This document shows positions 20,663 to 33,418 of a DNA stretch of 64,000 nt, piece after piece. The notes below the pieces were generated by a model. It was not told the DNA's origin, ran no database searches, and worked only from the letters and a program-made list of their open reading frames with translations. Every line of letters starts with the position of its first letter. Position 1 is the stretch's first letter. Made by a program: the position numbers and the translations under genes. This DNA comes from Trema orientale (Eukaryota; Streptophyta; Magnoliopsida; Rosales; Cannabaceae): positions 368,567 to 432,566 of the forward strand of contig JXTC01000090.1 in NCBI GenBank assembly GCA_002914845.1. The letters run 5' to 3'.

Positions 20663-21815
20663 CTGTGTGAAAAAGGTTCAACAGTATGTTCAGCAGAAAA
20701 GAAGTTTCACTTGAAGAGATCTAAATTAAATAGAGAGAGTGTTTACATTTTTTCACATGCGCAAATAATATAGTTACTTTTGCTGAATTTTAGATTCATA
20801 TGTTAGGCATTGATATGTTAGCATCAAAACTGGTTTTGGCACCCAGGGTTCTAGCCCTACAACTTTTTTAGGACTTACCAGTTACCACCATCATTAAGCG
20901 GCAGCTTTCTTTCAACCATTTTGATTTTGGTAAGAACGGATATTGGTCAACAGTGGACACATTCCTTAGATTTTGTAATCATTTTTCTTTCACCTCTTCA
21001 CTTTACATTATTTTTCTAACAATGTCTTGAAATTCAAATAAGGACAAAACTGTTATGTAATGCACATCGTCCCACTGATACCACCAGAAGATCAAATTAA
21101 GACATTTTTCTGATCCTCCATTATTTTCTTGATGCATCCCAAAATTAAATCCATCAGTGTATGCAAAACCTAAACTAATTACAGAGCCACTTATATCACA
21201 CCGAAAAAAGCTTAGCATTGTCCTCGTTAGTTAAATTAAAAAATCTCATAAGAAACATATATATTTTGACAATCTGTAAATGCCCTATTCTAGTTCATGA
21301 AAACAACATTTCTGATAGCTGAATTAGCAATAATAATAACATTTTCAGCAGCTGGTCAAGTTTGTTGATAGGCTTAGACATCCAAGGACCGAGACTGGTG
21401 GAGGAAACGTGGAACAAAAGTAAGGTTATACTAATATCTATGTATCCTGAACCCTATATGTATCATGTTTACTACATTATACCAAATATTCAAGAGTCTA
21501 ACTAAAAGGTGAACATAATAAATTTCTATGGGATCAATTTCTCAATTATCATTTCGGAGTGTAGATTCAATATCTGATGATAATCCTCCCACTACCAGAT
21601 GACATGTAATTGTCATGTATGTAGCACCTACATATCGATCTATTTCTTCTCGCTCTTGAAAACAAATCACTGGGCTAGTTATTTGAGGAATCCCTACATA
21701 CCAACCTATGTACAATTTTGATGAAAAATGCTTTCATTAAAGACCAACTTGGCTTAATACTGTGGCTCTGCATGTAATTGAAAAAGAAAAGATACCCTTT
21801 ATAGGTAAATTCTAA
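20663..21815. other. Intergenic, no gene seen
   Basis: Upstream side of the ABCC exon. No neighbouring exon, RNA gene or repeat structure could be supported. The 71-codon minus frame at 21003 is not recognisable. Confidence 0.4.
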
Positions 21816-22219
21816 TTCACTAGGTCCTGTTCGATGCTGTTATAACTTTCTTATAACACACTAGTGTTTCTATCCGAAGACTCACTTCGATAATTAGAGA
21901 CTTTATTAATTAAATAGACAACACTATATTCTATGGTATAGTAAAGTATTCCATCTTCAATATGCAGAATGCGAATAATTTAATTTAGACATAATGAAAT
22001 AAAGAATATAATATCTCCCACATATGAACTCTTCATACGAATAATTCTTTATTAACAATAAAATGTAAACGTTTATTTTAATGTAAGAATAATAACAATT
22101 ATTTATTAAACTGTTATGCATTTGTTCACCCTTTTAATTAAAAGAGAAGAAATTGAGTAAAAATATATATTTCACTTGAATATGATCTTCTATATGGTTC
22201 ATAATTAATGCCCCAAACA
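21816..22219 (-). repeat. Fragment of the solo LTR family, inverted
   Basis: Matches the first part of the copy at 29116 on the opposite strand. Shared landmarks are the block with 'cactagtgtttctatccgaa', the '(a)tctcccacatatgaa' block and the CAT...TAGAATA region. The right edge near 22219 could be the family start (TGTTTGGGGCAT on the minus strand), but no target duplication was confirmed. Confidence 0.55.
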
Positions 22220-22224
22220 AACCT

Positions 22225-23374
22225 TTTAATCACTATTCTTAATGGGAAGAAATTAATGGAAGAAAATGTATAAACAAGTCAAACAACAATGGATCTGACA
22301 TTGACATGTGCTAATTCGATCCTCTCTTTTCTCTTTTTTTCTTTCTCTCTTTCTTTTTTTCCCGTTTTGCACTATTTTACGTATTTGGGCCATAAATACG
22401 TATGTAATTAATACATTTACACAAGCAAGTACAAACTTGTAGATAATGTCCCCAAAACAATATTTTAAGCAACTACTATACAATACGTCTTCTAATAAAT
22501 CTGATCAACCAAATTTTTATACTTGTCACGTAAGGCAGGTAACAACTAATTATAGAATACTGTCCATCAAATTATTCAAGCAAACGTGCAATATGTGTTC
22601 TGTGATCAGTCTATGCTTCTCATACAAGGCAGGCAACCGAAGAAAGGTTTCGTTAATTTCAGGTAAAATGTTTGAGTTCAGAAGTTCTCCACATATATGC
22701 ATATGAAAAAAAGAAAATTGTTATACTACGAAACTCGAAATTTGAGATACCTCATGTTTATAAGACATTTGAATTTAATCTTCTAGTATTAAGTAATTAA
22801 CGTCTGGACTCAAATATATTAATATAAATGAATCTAAATTTTTAAATTTAAGTCTTTCTAATTCATATGTAACTAATGAATTGTTGTCACATTATATTTA
22901 AATTCAAATAATATTTATTCATTAATTGGATATTAATTGGATATGTATTGGAACATTAAGATATTCAGTTCAATATATGTAACCTTAAAAGATATAGACA
23001 ATCTCTTGGGGGAAAAAAATAAATAAATAAAGGCACCAAACCAATTTAATTCAGTTACTAATAAATGTGTATTTTTCTTGATATAATATAGATTATTATA
23101 AACGGTATATGAGAAACTGGTATTTTCACTTGAAAATACTACATGATTAGGAAGTTATGGATTATTAATTGATGAATTGGTGTATGTATGGACAAGCTTT
23201 GGCCACGATCTGATGTCACACACTCTTATTATATTCCTTTTAATTAGTATTTTGTGACATAGAAATGTGCCCATTTAGAAGCAAGCTTCCCACGCTTGAA
23301 AGCCAATTAATGAGGGCAACAAAGGTTACTTGAACGAAATTCCAAGTGAACCCCAACTCATCACTCGGAGAAAT
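22225..23374. other. AT-rich upstream region of the metacaspase gene
   Basis: Contains a long CT-rich tract (22320-22365) and no supported gene. Only the TATA box just downstream is clearly regulatory. Confidence 0.4.
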
Positions 23375-23382
23375 TATAAATA
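23375..23382 (+). promoter_or_regulatory. TATA box of the metacaspase gene
   Basis: TATAAATA, 110 bp before the start codon, gives a predicted 5' UTR of roughly 80 nt. Confidence 0.65.
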
Positions 23383-23492
23383 CAAAGCCAAATCTTTGTC
23401 ATGACCACACCAAATGAGAAAGACCCAATAGTTGAATCTCAAGAAAAACTAGTCAACTTTATTAGCATTATTTGTGATTAATTGCCTGAAAA

Positions 23493-24781
23493 ATGGAGAA
23501 GGGAAAGAAGAGGTTGGCCCTATTGGTAGGATGCAACTACCCCAACTCTCAATACGAGCTCCATGGCTGCATAAACGACGTCGTTGCCATGCGAGACACG
23601 CTGGTGGGTCGGTTCGGGTTTGATCCAAGCCATATTGAGCTCCTGACTGATAAACCAGGCTCCTCAGTGATGCCCACTGGTGAAAATATCAAGAGGGCTC
23701 TCGGTGAAATGGTTGATAAGGCTGAAGCTGGGGATGTTCTGTATTTTCATTATAGTGGACATGGAACAAGAATTCCTTCGGTGAAACCTGCCAATCCCTT
23801 TGGTAGGGATGAGGCTATTGTTCCTTGTGATTTCAATCTTATTACTGGTATGTGTATTAATGTCACATGTTATATTTTTTTCCTTTTGACTTATAATTAC
23901 TTAACTAGTACTTAACTGGATTAATTATGCTCTGTTCCTATGTTTCATGATTTATGTTTTGTTCTCACACATTTATTCGTATAAATGTATGTAGCTCTCT
24001 ACACTCAAAATACGAGTGTACGTAAAAGAACTGTTAAGTACTGCCTCAAATGTTTTTTTTTTTGGGGGGGGAGATTTGTCACACGGACCAAGTTGTGTTA
24101 CGTTAACTGTATCTTATAAGTACCAATAATTAACGGTCTTATATATATATTAAATCCGAATTTCTCTAAACAGATGTGGATTTCCGGAATTTGGTGAACC
24201 GATTGCCAAAGGGAGCAAGCTTCACAATCCTCTCAGACTCATGCCACAGTGGAGGCCTAATTGACAAAGAGAAAGAACAAATCGGACCAGCTTCATTCTC
24301 TGATGACACCAAAGCCTTCACACCACCTTCCTCTAAGCCTAAGACAATCCCTTTTGACTCAATTCTCCAACACTTCACCTCACTCACAAACATAAACACC
24401 TCCGACGTCGCCACTCATTCGCTAGAACTCTTCGGGACCAATTCGAGCCTCAAGTTCCGCCTGCCTCGCACCGTTCAGCTCGACTTTCCGGACTTCTTGA
24501 GGCCGCGAGGCGAGGGAATCCTGCTCAGCGGGTGCCAGGCGAACGAGACCTCGGCCGACATGAACCCGGCTGCGGATGGAGGAAAGGCGTTCGGAGCCTT
24601 TAGCAATGCGGTTGAGACGGTGCTGAAAGAGAATCCGGGGAGAGTGTTGAGCAATAGAGAGGTCGTGATGATGAGTAGGAAGGTGTTGAAGGCTCAAGGG
24701 TTTGATCAGCACCCTTGTTTGTATTGCAGTGATGAGAATGCTGATGTGGCCTTCTTGTGGCAACCACAGAGCACAAGCTAG
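23493..24781 (+). CDS. MC9: Type II metacaspase, MC9-like
   Basis: Two exons, 23493-23847 and 24174-24781, with a 326-bp GT-AG intron (ACTG|GTATG ... AAACAG|ATG). Together they encode 320 residues, close to the 325 of Arabidopsis MC9. The protein is a cysteine protease that cuts after Arg or Lys; the family acts in programmed cell death and clearance of dying xylem cells. The p20 part has LVGCNYPNSQYELHGCINDV (11-30), catalytic His90 in HYSGHGTRIPS and catalytic Cys142 in SDSCHSGGLIDKEK. The linker is short, as in MC9 and unlike the longer MC4-8 linkers. The p10 part ends with HQHP-like QHPCLYCSDENADVAFL. The ATG is the first in frame after the TATA box. No signal peptide. The gene looks intact. 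Confidence 0.95.
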
Positions 24782-26219
24782 CTATAGCTAGCTGGCTCTT
24801 GATGTTCAGGTGTTGAGAGTGGTGATCATTCTGTTTGAGCTGTGGTGGTAACAATTAATAAGTGGTTTATCATATGCTTTAAAGGGAAAAGAACTCGAAT
24901 ATGGGTAAAAAAAGAATTGGATTAAATATTCTTCAATATATGGATTTTACTTTTTAAATGTAATCCCAGTCAGGTACAACAACGTGCCTTTGATCGTTAT
25001 ATTCCTCCAATATTATTCCTCATGACTTTAGAAATAATGTTATTCATCATCAAACCAATTATTATTTCGCTATATCACCGCACATTCAAAATTAGGGTAG
25101 TTTTTTTATCTGAAAAAAGAAAAAAAAATAGGGGTAGTCTCATTTTTATAAATTGCAATTTTGGTTTTTAATTTGTTCCATTTATATATACTTTTTCATT
25201 TTCGCTATTATTAATATCATCCTTCAAATTTAAAATTTCTATAAATTTTGAACATTTTGTTTTTTCTTTTGGAATTAAACAGCAATTTCGAACGTTAAGT
25301 TGATCAAAATACTCTTTTAAACTTTAAATAATTTGTTTAAAATATAATTTAAATTCAAAACCGACTAAAATTAATAATTAAAATAAAATACATTAAAAGT
25401 TAAAATCGAAAAACGCAAAAACGTAGAAATTTATTTAAATATTTTTTAACTTTGTTATTCGTTTGAAATAAGCTTTATATTTGAATTACGAGAATAAACT
25501 ATACATATTGAAATTATAAAGAGGAAATTAAACCCAGTAACTATTTTACGCACATATTTGGATACATATTTTTCTTTTAAAAAAAAAATCATATTGTTAC
25601 CTCTTTTTCGGTAGAGCAGATTTCATTATATACGGTAAAATTTCAAAAAAAAACAAAAAAAAAAAAATGAAAAATTCTTGAATTTAAAAGCTTTTGAAAA
25701 ATCTTGGATTTAGTTAGAAAAATACAACTTTTAAAAATATTTAGAAATATAACACTTTTTATCAATTGATTAGGTGGTACTTATCAAGTAACCTCAAGTA
25801 ACTCAATTAATTATCTAAAATAACCAAACGGATTATCTTGAGTACATTAAAATACACATTTTGAGAACAATATGGTATACTTCTAAATAGTTTTTAAAGT
25901 CGTATTGTTCTAAATATATTTTAAATAAGTGATGTTTTTCTAAATATATTTAGAATTTTTCAAAGGATCTTATAGCAAAATACTGAATTTTTAGCTCAAT
26001 TTAATTAAATATTTTTTAAATGTTATAGCAAAATGTCCAATATATATATTAATATACCAAGTGTAAAATATTATATATCAAGCATAAAAATTTATATACT
26101 CAATATATTAACTAAAATTGATAAATATACTAGTCTACCAAGTGCAAAAATATATATACTTAGACATTTAGTTATAAAATTTAAAAAGTGGACATTTAGT
26201 TTATCGAATTTAAAATATT
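24782..26219. other. AT-rich intergenic, no gene seen
   Basis: 3' flank of the metacaspase gene, then poly-A/T runs (for example about 25646-25668) and low-complexity DNA. The 66-codon frame at 26033 is low complexity. Confidence 0.45.
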
Positions 26220-26640
26220 ATTCATTCACCTAAATTTCTCCTATTTCAAAAAATTCAACTAATTGAGAATTAAAAATATATAAAAGAGGTTGAAATTGAA
26301 TTAAATTCAAATTTGGGCTAAAGTGATAGAAATATTTGAAGTTGGGGTTAAAATCGAATTTTTGAGGACTTAAATGAAGACAAAATTCGAAACTTGGGAT
26401 TAAAATGTAATTTTGAGTAGTTGGGTCACCAGCCCATAAGTGACACATGTCACAATTCCCCCAAATACCCCAAATCTCTAATTTTCCTCACTCTCATGTG
26501 TTCTCTCTCCTAACCTCTCTTATTCTTCTTCTTCTTCTTCTCCCCCATATTCACAAATAGCCACGAAGCCCCATCTTTGCAGCCTTGTTTGACGTCATTA
26601 GCTTGACGTCTCTCTTTTTTACTATGGGGAGGACAAGGTA
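26220..26640 (+). repeat. Probable LTR fragment related to the 53.4-kb solo LTR
   Basis: Phrases such as GGGTTAAAATCGAATTTTTGAGGACTTAAATGAAGA, followed by GACACATGTCAC and then CT-rich DNA, follow the same order as 53590-53770 of the solo LTR. The right edge abuts the degraded Athila element. No termini were found. Confidence 0.35.
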
Positions 26641-26779
26641 ACAGAGGTGCTTTGACGGTCAATTTCACCTCCCCAATTGTGCTTTAGTCTTTGCCCGTTC
26701 ACCTTGAATGTTCTCTTCGAGGTCTTATCTTCCTCCTCCACTACTCCATATAGAAAGACCTTGATAATAGTGAATGCCC

Positions 26780-27957
26780 TAATCACCTAGACTTGAGTCT
26801 GCCCTAAAAAAGCCTCAAGCGAGTGTTGTAGAGCAAAACTCGTTGACCGGGCTCAAATTGGCACTCTAGGATCCTCTTGTCATGCCACCTCTTTGTTTTT
26901 TCCTTATAAAGATTAGAATTCTCATAAGCTTATAGATGGAACTCATCCATCTCATTGAGTTGAAAGAGACACTTCTCACCGGCGGCTTTCACATCAAGAT
27001 TCAACTTTTTGATGGCCCAATACGCACTATGCTCCAATTCCACCGGGAGATGACAAGCTTTACCAAACACTAGTTGGTATGGAGACATCCCAATCGGTGT
27101 CTTGTATGCGGTCCAGTATGCCCAAAGTGCATCGTCTAACTTCTTAGGCCAATATTTCTTAGAAAGATTCACCGATTTCTTGAGGATCCTCTTCACTTCT
27201 TTATTGGAAACCTCCACTTGACCACTAGTTTGGGGGTGATATGTTGTAGCAATTTTGTGAGTTACTCTATACTTCAAAAGGAGGGCTTCAAAGTATTTAT
27301 TGCAAAAGTGCTTCCCCTCATCACTTATAATTTCCCTAGGAGTGCCAAAATGGGTGAAAATATTCTTCTTCAAGAATCCTATTACAACTTTGGAATTATT
27401 GGTGGGCAATGCAACTGCTTCAACCCACTTGGAAACATAGTCCACCGCTACAAGAATGTATAGATTGTTGTAAGAAGAAATGAAAGGCCCCATGAAGTCA
27501 ATCACCCAAACATCAAAAAGTTCTATCTCAAGAATGTTGTTGAGAGGCATTTTATGTCTGTTAGAAATATTCCCACACCTTTGACATCTATCGCACCTTG
27601 AAACAAAGTAATAAGCATTCTTGAAGAGTGTTGGACATTTGAAACCCGATTGAAGCACCTTAATTGCCATTCTTTCACCACTAAAGTGTCCTCCATATTC
27701 TGAAGAGTGACGATGTCTAAGTACATCTTCAATCTCCTCCTTTGGAACACACATTCTTAGCATATGATCAGCACACTGCTTGAATAAGAAGGGCTCATCC
27801 CACAAAAAATTCTTAACATGATGCAAAAATTTCTTCCTTTGTTAAAAAGAAATATTGGGAGGAAGCACATTACCCACAATGTAGTTGACATAGTCTCCAT
27901 ACCAAAAAAAGTCATGGTGCTCACAAAAGAGGAGTTACTCGTCTGGAAAAGAATCAT
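26780..27957 (-). pseudogene. Integrase of the Athila element
   Basis: The main open piece is 26930-27826. It has the HHCC zinc part ([17 protein letters not shown], then CDRCQRCG) and the catalytic core with Asp in [19 protein letters not shown] and Glu in [17 protein letters not shown]. It is followed by the conserved [20 protein letters not shown]. After a stop near 26930, the C-terminal part continues in frame ([18 protein letters not shown]) to about 26780 with further stops. Inactive. Confidence 0.87.
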
Positions 27958-28411
27958 TAATGATGGTTACATCCCTTTCTTCCCCACCACTCTCTAATCC
28001 AGAAAGATGATCTGCCACTTGATTCTCTTTACCCTTCTTGTCTCTAATCTCTAAGTCAAATTCTTGCAAAAGAAGCAGCCATCGAATTAATCTAGGCTTC
28101 ACATCCTTTTTTGAAACAAGATACTTGATGGCAGAATGGTCGGTATATACAATCACTTTAGCATCAATGAGATAGGAGCGGAATTTATCAAAGGCAAACA
28201 TAATAACAAGTAGCTCCTTTTCGGTGGTAGCATAATTGAGTTGAGTCTCAGTCATGGTCTTGGTAGCATAATAAATGGAGTGAAACACCCTCTCTTTGCA
28301 TTGGCCTAAAACCACACCAGCCGCAAAGTTACTAGCATCACACATCAATTCAAACCGGAGGCTCCAATCCAGTGTAACAATAATGGGGGCCAAAACTAGC
28401 TTTTTCTTCAA
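27935..28411 (-). pseudogene. RNase H of the Athila element
   Basis: Contains [18 protein letters not shown] (first catalytic Asp), [43 protein letters not shown] and [13 protein letters not shown] typical Ty3/gypsy RNase H, open over 158 codons. It lies between the RT and integrase pieces, in the order expected for minus-strand pol. Confidence 0.87.
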
Positions 28412-28612
28412 AGTAACAAAAGCTTCATAACACTATCATCAAAGTAGAAAGGAGCATTCTTCTCTAAAAGATTACAAATAGGCTTAGAAATCTTAGAGAA
28501 GTCTTTGATAAACCTTCTATAGAACCCGGCATGCCCAAGAAAGCTTATCACTCCTTTTATGGAAGTAGGAGGTGGAAACTTCTCAGTAGTCTTAATCTTA
28601 GCTATATGAACT

Positions 28613-29110
28613 TCAATCCCCTTTTAAAGAGATTCTATGCCCAAGTATCACCCCTTCTCGTACCATAAAGTGGCATTTCTCCCAATTTAACACCAAATTC
28701 ATTTCCACACATCGTTTAAGTTCAAGAGCAAGATTATCCAAGCAAAAGTCAAGGGAATTACCAAAGACCGAAAAATCATCCATGAATACCTCAACCATGT
28801 TAGAAAATATGGCCATCGTACACCATTTAAAGGTTGTGGGAGCATTACAAAGCCCAAATGGCATCCTCTGAAATACAAAAGTCCTATAAGGGTAAGCAAA
28901 AGTAGTCTTCTTTTGGTCTTCAGGGGCTATAGCAATTTGGTTGTACCTAGAATAGCATCCAAGAAGCAATAAAACTTATGCCCGACTAATCGATCAAGCA
29001 TTTGGCCAATAAACGGTATAGGAAAATGATTTTTTCAGGTTCCATTATTGAGTTTGCGATAGTCCATATATACTCTCCAATCAGTTACCGTTCTTGTAGG
29101 GATAAGCTCA
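28613..29110 (-). pseudogene. Reverse transcriptase, C-terminal half (Athila)
   Basis: Carries YSRYNQIAIAPEDQKKTTFA, RMPFGLCNAPTTF and the catalytic region VEVFMDDFSVFG, where MDD replaces the usual YVDD-type motif, as is common in Athila. The N-terminal half lies on the far side of the solo LTR at 29116-30771. Confidence 0.87.
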
Positions 29111-29115
29111 TTGTT

Positions 29116-30771
29116 TGTTGAAAATATGCCCTAGAAAGTAGTTTCTTTGTTTGGCATTTTAAACAATATTTATTGGATTTAAGTGTTATCTATTTGTTAT
29201 TAATAAATTCTATATTATGTCCCAATTATATACATATGATGTTTATATTTTCTATTATGCAAACGTCTAAAAATTTCCATAACTAATAATGAATAATAAA
29301 GAATTGTTCGTGTGAAGTATTCACATGTGGGAGACTAAATTCGTTATTTCACTATGTTAAAATAAAGAGTTCACACTCTGTATATAAAGATGGAATACTT
29401 TATTTTGCCATAGAATGTACTGTTGTTTATTTCAACGGGATTGATGAAGTATCCAATTATCGAAGTCTGACTTCGGATAGAAACACTAGTGCGTTATGAG
29501 AAAGTTATAAGTGCATTGAACTGGACCAAGTGAAAATAGAATTTGAGGTTAAGTACCGTAACTCAATATTCTATCTTTCATCAATCTAGCACTATTACAA
29601 GATTACCTTAATCCTAGTGATTGTCGGACTTGTTTTCATGAGTTTTATCTTTTTGACTTACTAAAGGACTAGTTTTGATTATATGGTTTGAGCTTCGGTA
29701 TCTTGGAAGATAAGATTTGTGAATTGACGAGAACGCCCTTCATCATTTAGATACTATACATATATTGTCACTTTGAGTTTTTTCAAGGACTTGGATAATA
29801 AAAAACCAGGCGTCAGGTGTTCACTTTGTGAATTTGACTGTGTTTGTATGGACAGTTACAAACATCGTAGTCAATTACTATCCATTAAATGAAAAATGGC
29901 AACTCAAAAGTAAATATGTATTAGAGGGGTAATACGATAATTTCACCTCACTAGTACGACATTGCATCATGGGTATATCTGCATGTATAGTATATGCTAA
30001 ATAGATTAAGTTAATTATAGTGTTAATTAGCTTCACAGAAAATATATAAAATTTAGTCTAAGAGTGCAATATTAGGCCTATAGTGGAGTGCCCCAGTAGT
30101 AATGGACAAGGCCCAATCATAATTAAGAGTTAATTATGATTATGGGTAATTGGCCCATTAGAGCTTAGACTATTTGGATCCATAAGGTCCTCTGTCTAGC
30201 ACACACATAGCCCAATACTAATTGAATGGTCAGTTGAGCCCAATAAGCCCATTAGGGTTTACATAACTCTAATAGTTAAGAGAAAAGTTCTCCTAAGCCT
30301 CTGTACAGTAGCCACATGCCTACTACATGCACAGTAACTGTGTTTAACATGATATAGAGAGAAAAAGAGAGTGAGAGAGCCGAGCTACTGTGGGAGTAAT
30401 CCCAAGCTTATTCATGGCCACCGAGGGAGAGATACCCATGGTCATAAATGTGCAATCAAGGAGAAGGAAGAGCGTCTTCTGGATCATCCGCTCATCTCTC
30501 GTTGGGAATCAGGAAGGTAACTACAGATCATTCAACGGACTCTAGAGAATAGACGGGAAGGTTCAATGGTTGTGAAGCGCTACCAGGTTTTATCTAAACC
30601 AAGATCCATGAATTGATTTATATTAGATCAACGATCCTACATTTTGTTTTGTAAAGTTTCAAGAAAAATTTTAAAATACCAATTCTACTGTGTTCTTGAT
30701 TTGTTTACAAAACTGCGGAAATCGTTTTTGGAAAAATTATTTTTCGAAATTATTTTTCAGTTTTTCCGGCG
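29116..30771 (+). mobile_element. Solo LTR inserted in Athila reverse transcriptase
   Basis: Starts TGTTGAAAATATGCCCTAG and ends TTTCCGGCG (the terminal CA appears mutated to CG). It is flanked by a perfect TTGTT duplication (29111-29115 and 30772-30776). It is 1656 bp with no coding capacity. The flanks join in frame within the RT when the insertion and one duplication are ignored, which confirms the boundaries. Confidence 0.88.
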
Positions 30772-31261
30772 TTGTTTTCATTAGATACCACCCTCATCCC
30801 TCCTTTCTTAGGCACGCATTGAACCGGACTCACCCATGGACTATCGGAAATAGGGTAAATAGCCATTTAATGATCTCCTTCTTTACTACCTCCTTCATGA
30901 TAGGATTCAACCTATGTTGATGCTTAATAGAGGAGTTGTAATCTTCTTTAAGAGGAATTTTGTGCATGCAAATCGAGGGACTAATTCCCTTTATGTCGGC
31001 TAAAGACCATCCCATTGCCTCTTTGTTATCCCTCAAAACTCTCAACAATTTTTCTTCTTGTTCACCATCAAGAAAGGAAGAAATTATAACCAGTAGTGTG
31101 CAAGACTCACCCAAATATGCATAACAGAGACGGTTGGGTAAAGGCTTGAGCTTAAAAGTAGGTGGCTTTTCAGTGGAGGGCTTGGCTTGACTAGATGAAG
31201 TTGCACCATCCAATGCTTCAAATTGAGTTCTAGAATGAAGCAATGGCAGTGATATCTCCAA
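30772..31261 (-). pseudogene. Reverse transcriptase, N-terminal half and protease-RT linker (Athila)
   Basis: Contains the KLKPLPNRLCYAYLG linker, ADIKGISPSICMHKI, and PVQCVPKKGGMRVV just before the insertion. This is the well-known Athila RT leader. A stop after FPIVHG and a break at the insertion make it non-functional. Confidence 0.85.
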
Positions 31262-31329
31262 GTAGTTGACATATTCTTAACCTCCTCTCTATCCACATTA
31301 TAGGATTCAAAATAGAATATTCGAGAGGA

Positions 31330-31990
31330 TCTGTTAGAAAATCCCTAAAAAATGATTCTTCCACACACACTCCTCCACCATATCCACTCTATAACAATCA
31401 CCCATACCACTTGGAAATTTCATGACTTTAAAGACATTGAAGGTTACCTCTTCATTTTGGACTCTTATAGTGAGTTCTCCTTTTTGCACATCAATAAGAG
31501 TTCTTCGGTTGCTAAGAATGGCCTTCTAAGGATAATTGGAATCTCCTTGTCTTCCTCCATATCAAGAACTATGAAATCCCCCAAAAAAATAAATTTCTCA
31601 ACCTTCACAAAGACATCCTTAACAATTCCCCTTGGATGCTTAGGATACCTATCCGCAAGTTGGAGCGTAACCGTAGTAGGCTTCGCCTCTCTTAAACCAA
31701 GTCTTCAATAAATGGACAAGAGTATTAAATTGATACTAGCTCCCAAATCTCATGAAGTATTCCCAAAGAAATTCTCTCTAATAGTACAAGGAATTGTGAA
31801 GCTTCTGGGGTCTTTCAACTTATGAGGAAGCTTCCTTTGAATAATGGCACTACACTCTTCTGTCAAAGCCATGGTCTCAAAATCTCCCGACCTCCTTTTC
31901 TTAGACAATATGTCCTTCATAAACTTCACATAACTAGGAATTTGCTCTAACGTATTCACAAAAGGAATATTAATATGAAGCTTTTTGAAT
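31330..31990 (-). pseudogene. Protease region of the Athila element
   Basis: Read on the minus strand, SFTIPCTIRENFFGNTS is followed by a stop and then by the active-site block DLGASINLILLSIY (DLG is the Athila form of DSG/DTG), then KPTTVTLQLADRYPKHPRGI and DFIVLDMEEDKEIPIILRRPFL. Several in-frame stops. The retropepsin would cleave the polyprotein in an intact element. Confidence 0.85.
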
Positions 31991-32163
31991 ACCTTAAAAA
32001 ACTTGGAGAATTGCTTGTCTAGCTTTTGCTTGTGGAATCTTTGAGGAAAAGGTAAATATGGATTGTAAAGAGCAGGCTTACTTGAAGAAGGCTTGGGTGG
32101 GAGCTTTTCTTGGACTTTCTCTTCATTAACCTTCTCATTCTCCTCATTTTGTTCCCCGTCAAC

Positions 32164-33413
32164 TGTTGGAATAATATCCTATAAAGCAGTTTATTATTTA
32201 GACATTATAAATAATATTTATTAGATTATTTATTATCTATTTGTTATTAATAAATTCCATGTTATGAATTTATATTTCATTAATGTCCTATTGATATCCA
32301 TGTGATGTGTATGTTTATTTTATGCAAACATCTNNNNNNNNNNNNNNNNNNNNNNNNNNNNNNNNNNNNNNNNNNNNNNNNNNNNNNNNNNNNNNNNNNN
32401 NNNNNNNNNNNNNNNNNNNNNNNNNNNNNNNNNNNNNNNNNNNNNNNNNNNNNNNNNNNNNNNNNNNNNNNNNNNNNNNNNNNNNNNNNNNNGTTAGTAT
32501 GAGCAGATACAAACACCGTAGTCAACTATTATCCATTAGATGAAAAATGGCAACTCAAAGGTAAATATGTACTAGAGGGGTAATACGATAATTTCACCCT
32601 ACTAGTACGACATTGCATTGGGGGTATGTCTGTAGGTATAGTATATGCTAAATAGATCAAGCTAATTAATTGTGAATAAGCTTCACAGAAAAATAAATGA
32701 CATTTAGTCCAAGAGTTCAATATTGGGCCTATAGTGGTGTGCCCCAATATTAATGGACAAGGCCCAATCATAATTAAGAGTTAATTATGATAGTGGGTAT
32801 ATGGTCCATTGGAGCTTGGGCGTTATGGATCCATCTGGTCCCCTGTCTAGCTCAAATTAAAGCCTAATAGTTATTTGATGATCAGTTGAGCCCAACAAGC
32901 TCAATAAGCCCATTAGGGTTTACTAATCTCTCTATAGTTAAGAGAAAAGTTCTCTAACTATATAGAATATGAACTACATGTGAAACACCCCCTTTGGAAG
33001 AGAGTGTTACACGCATAACAGAAAGAAAAAGGAGAAGAAGAAATCGGCCAGCACTAGGGTTCATCATCCTTTGTGTTTTTCGGCCATCCCAGAGAAATCG
33101 GTTGGAGAAGATTGTCTTCTTGTTCTTCTGCGGATCTTTTTGTTAGGAATCAAGAAGGTGACCACTCACCGGATCAATCAAACGGCTTTCGAGAATAGAC
33201 GGGAAGACGAGAAGGTTGTGGAGCGAATCCAGGTATTGTTCTTATCTAGATCAAGAGTTAATTTATGTTAGATCATGATCCGAAATGTTTTGTAAGAAGA
33301 AAAATTTTAAACGACTAATTCTGCTGCATTTCTTGATTTTACAAAACTATGGTGTTCTCGAAAATGATTTTATGAAAATATTTTCTGGAAATTTATTCCA
33401 GTAAATACCAGCA
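32164..33413 (+). mobile_element. Solo LTR inserted near the Athila gag end
   Basis: Starts TGTTGGAATAATATCCTAT and ends GTAAATACCAGCA. It is flanked by a perfect TCAAC duplication (32159-32163 and 33414-33418). A 159-base N gap (32334-32492) interrupts it. It matches 29116-30771 over long stretches (for example the block following the gap, with ATCCATTA and GATGAAAAATGGCAACTCAA). Confidence 0.88.
32334..32492. other. Assembly gap (159 N)
   Basis: Run of N inside the solo LTR. Confidence 0.99.
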
Positions 33414-33418
33414 TCAAC

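Noticed and set aside
21703..22224. Possible AACCT duplication around the inverted LTR fragment
   Set aside because: The left copy is not directly followed by the element end and the length would be far too short, so a chance 5-mer match is more likely.
24166..24854. Minus-strand frames of 82-113 codons in metacaspase exon 2
   Set aside because: Antisense shadows of a conserved protease exon.
32280..32543. Open frames of 65-81 codons at the second gap
   Set aside because: Also translated N.
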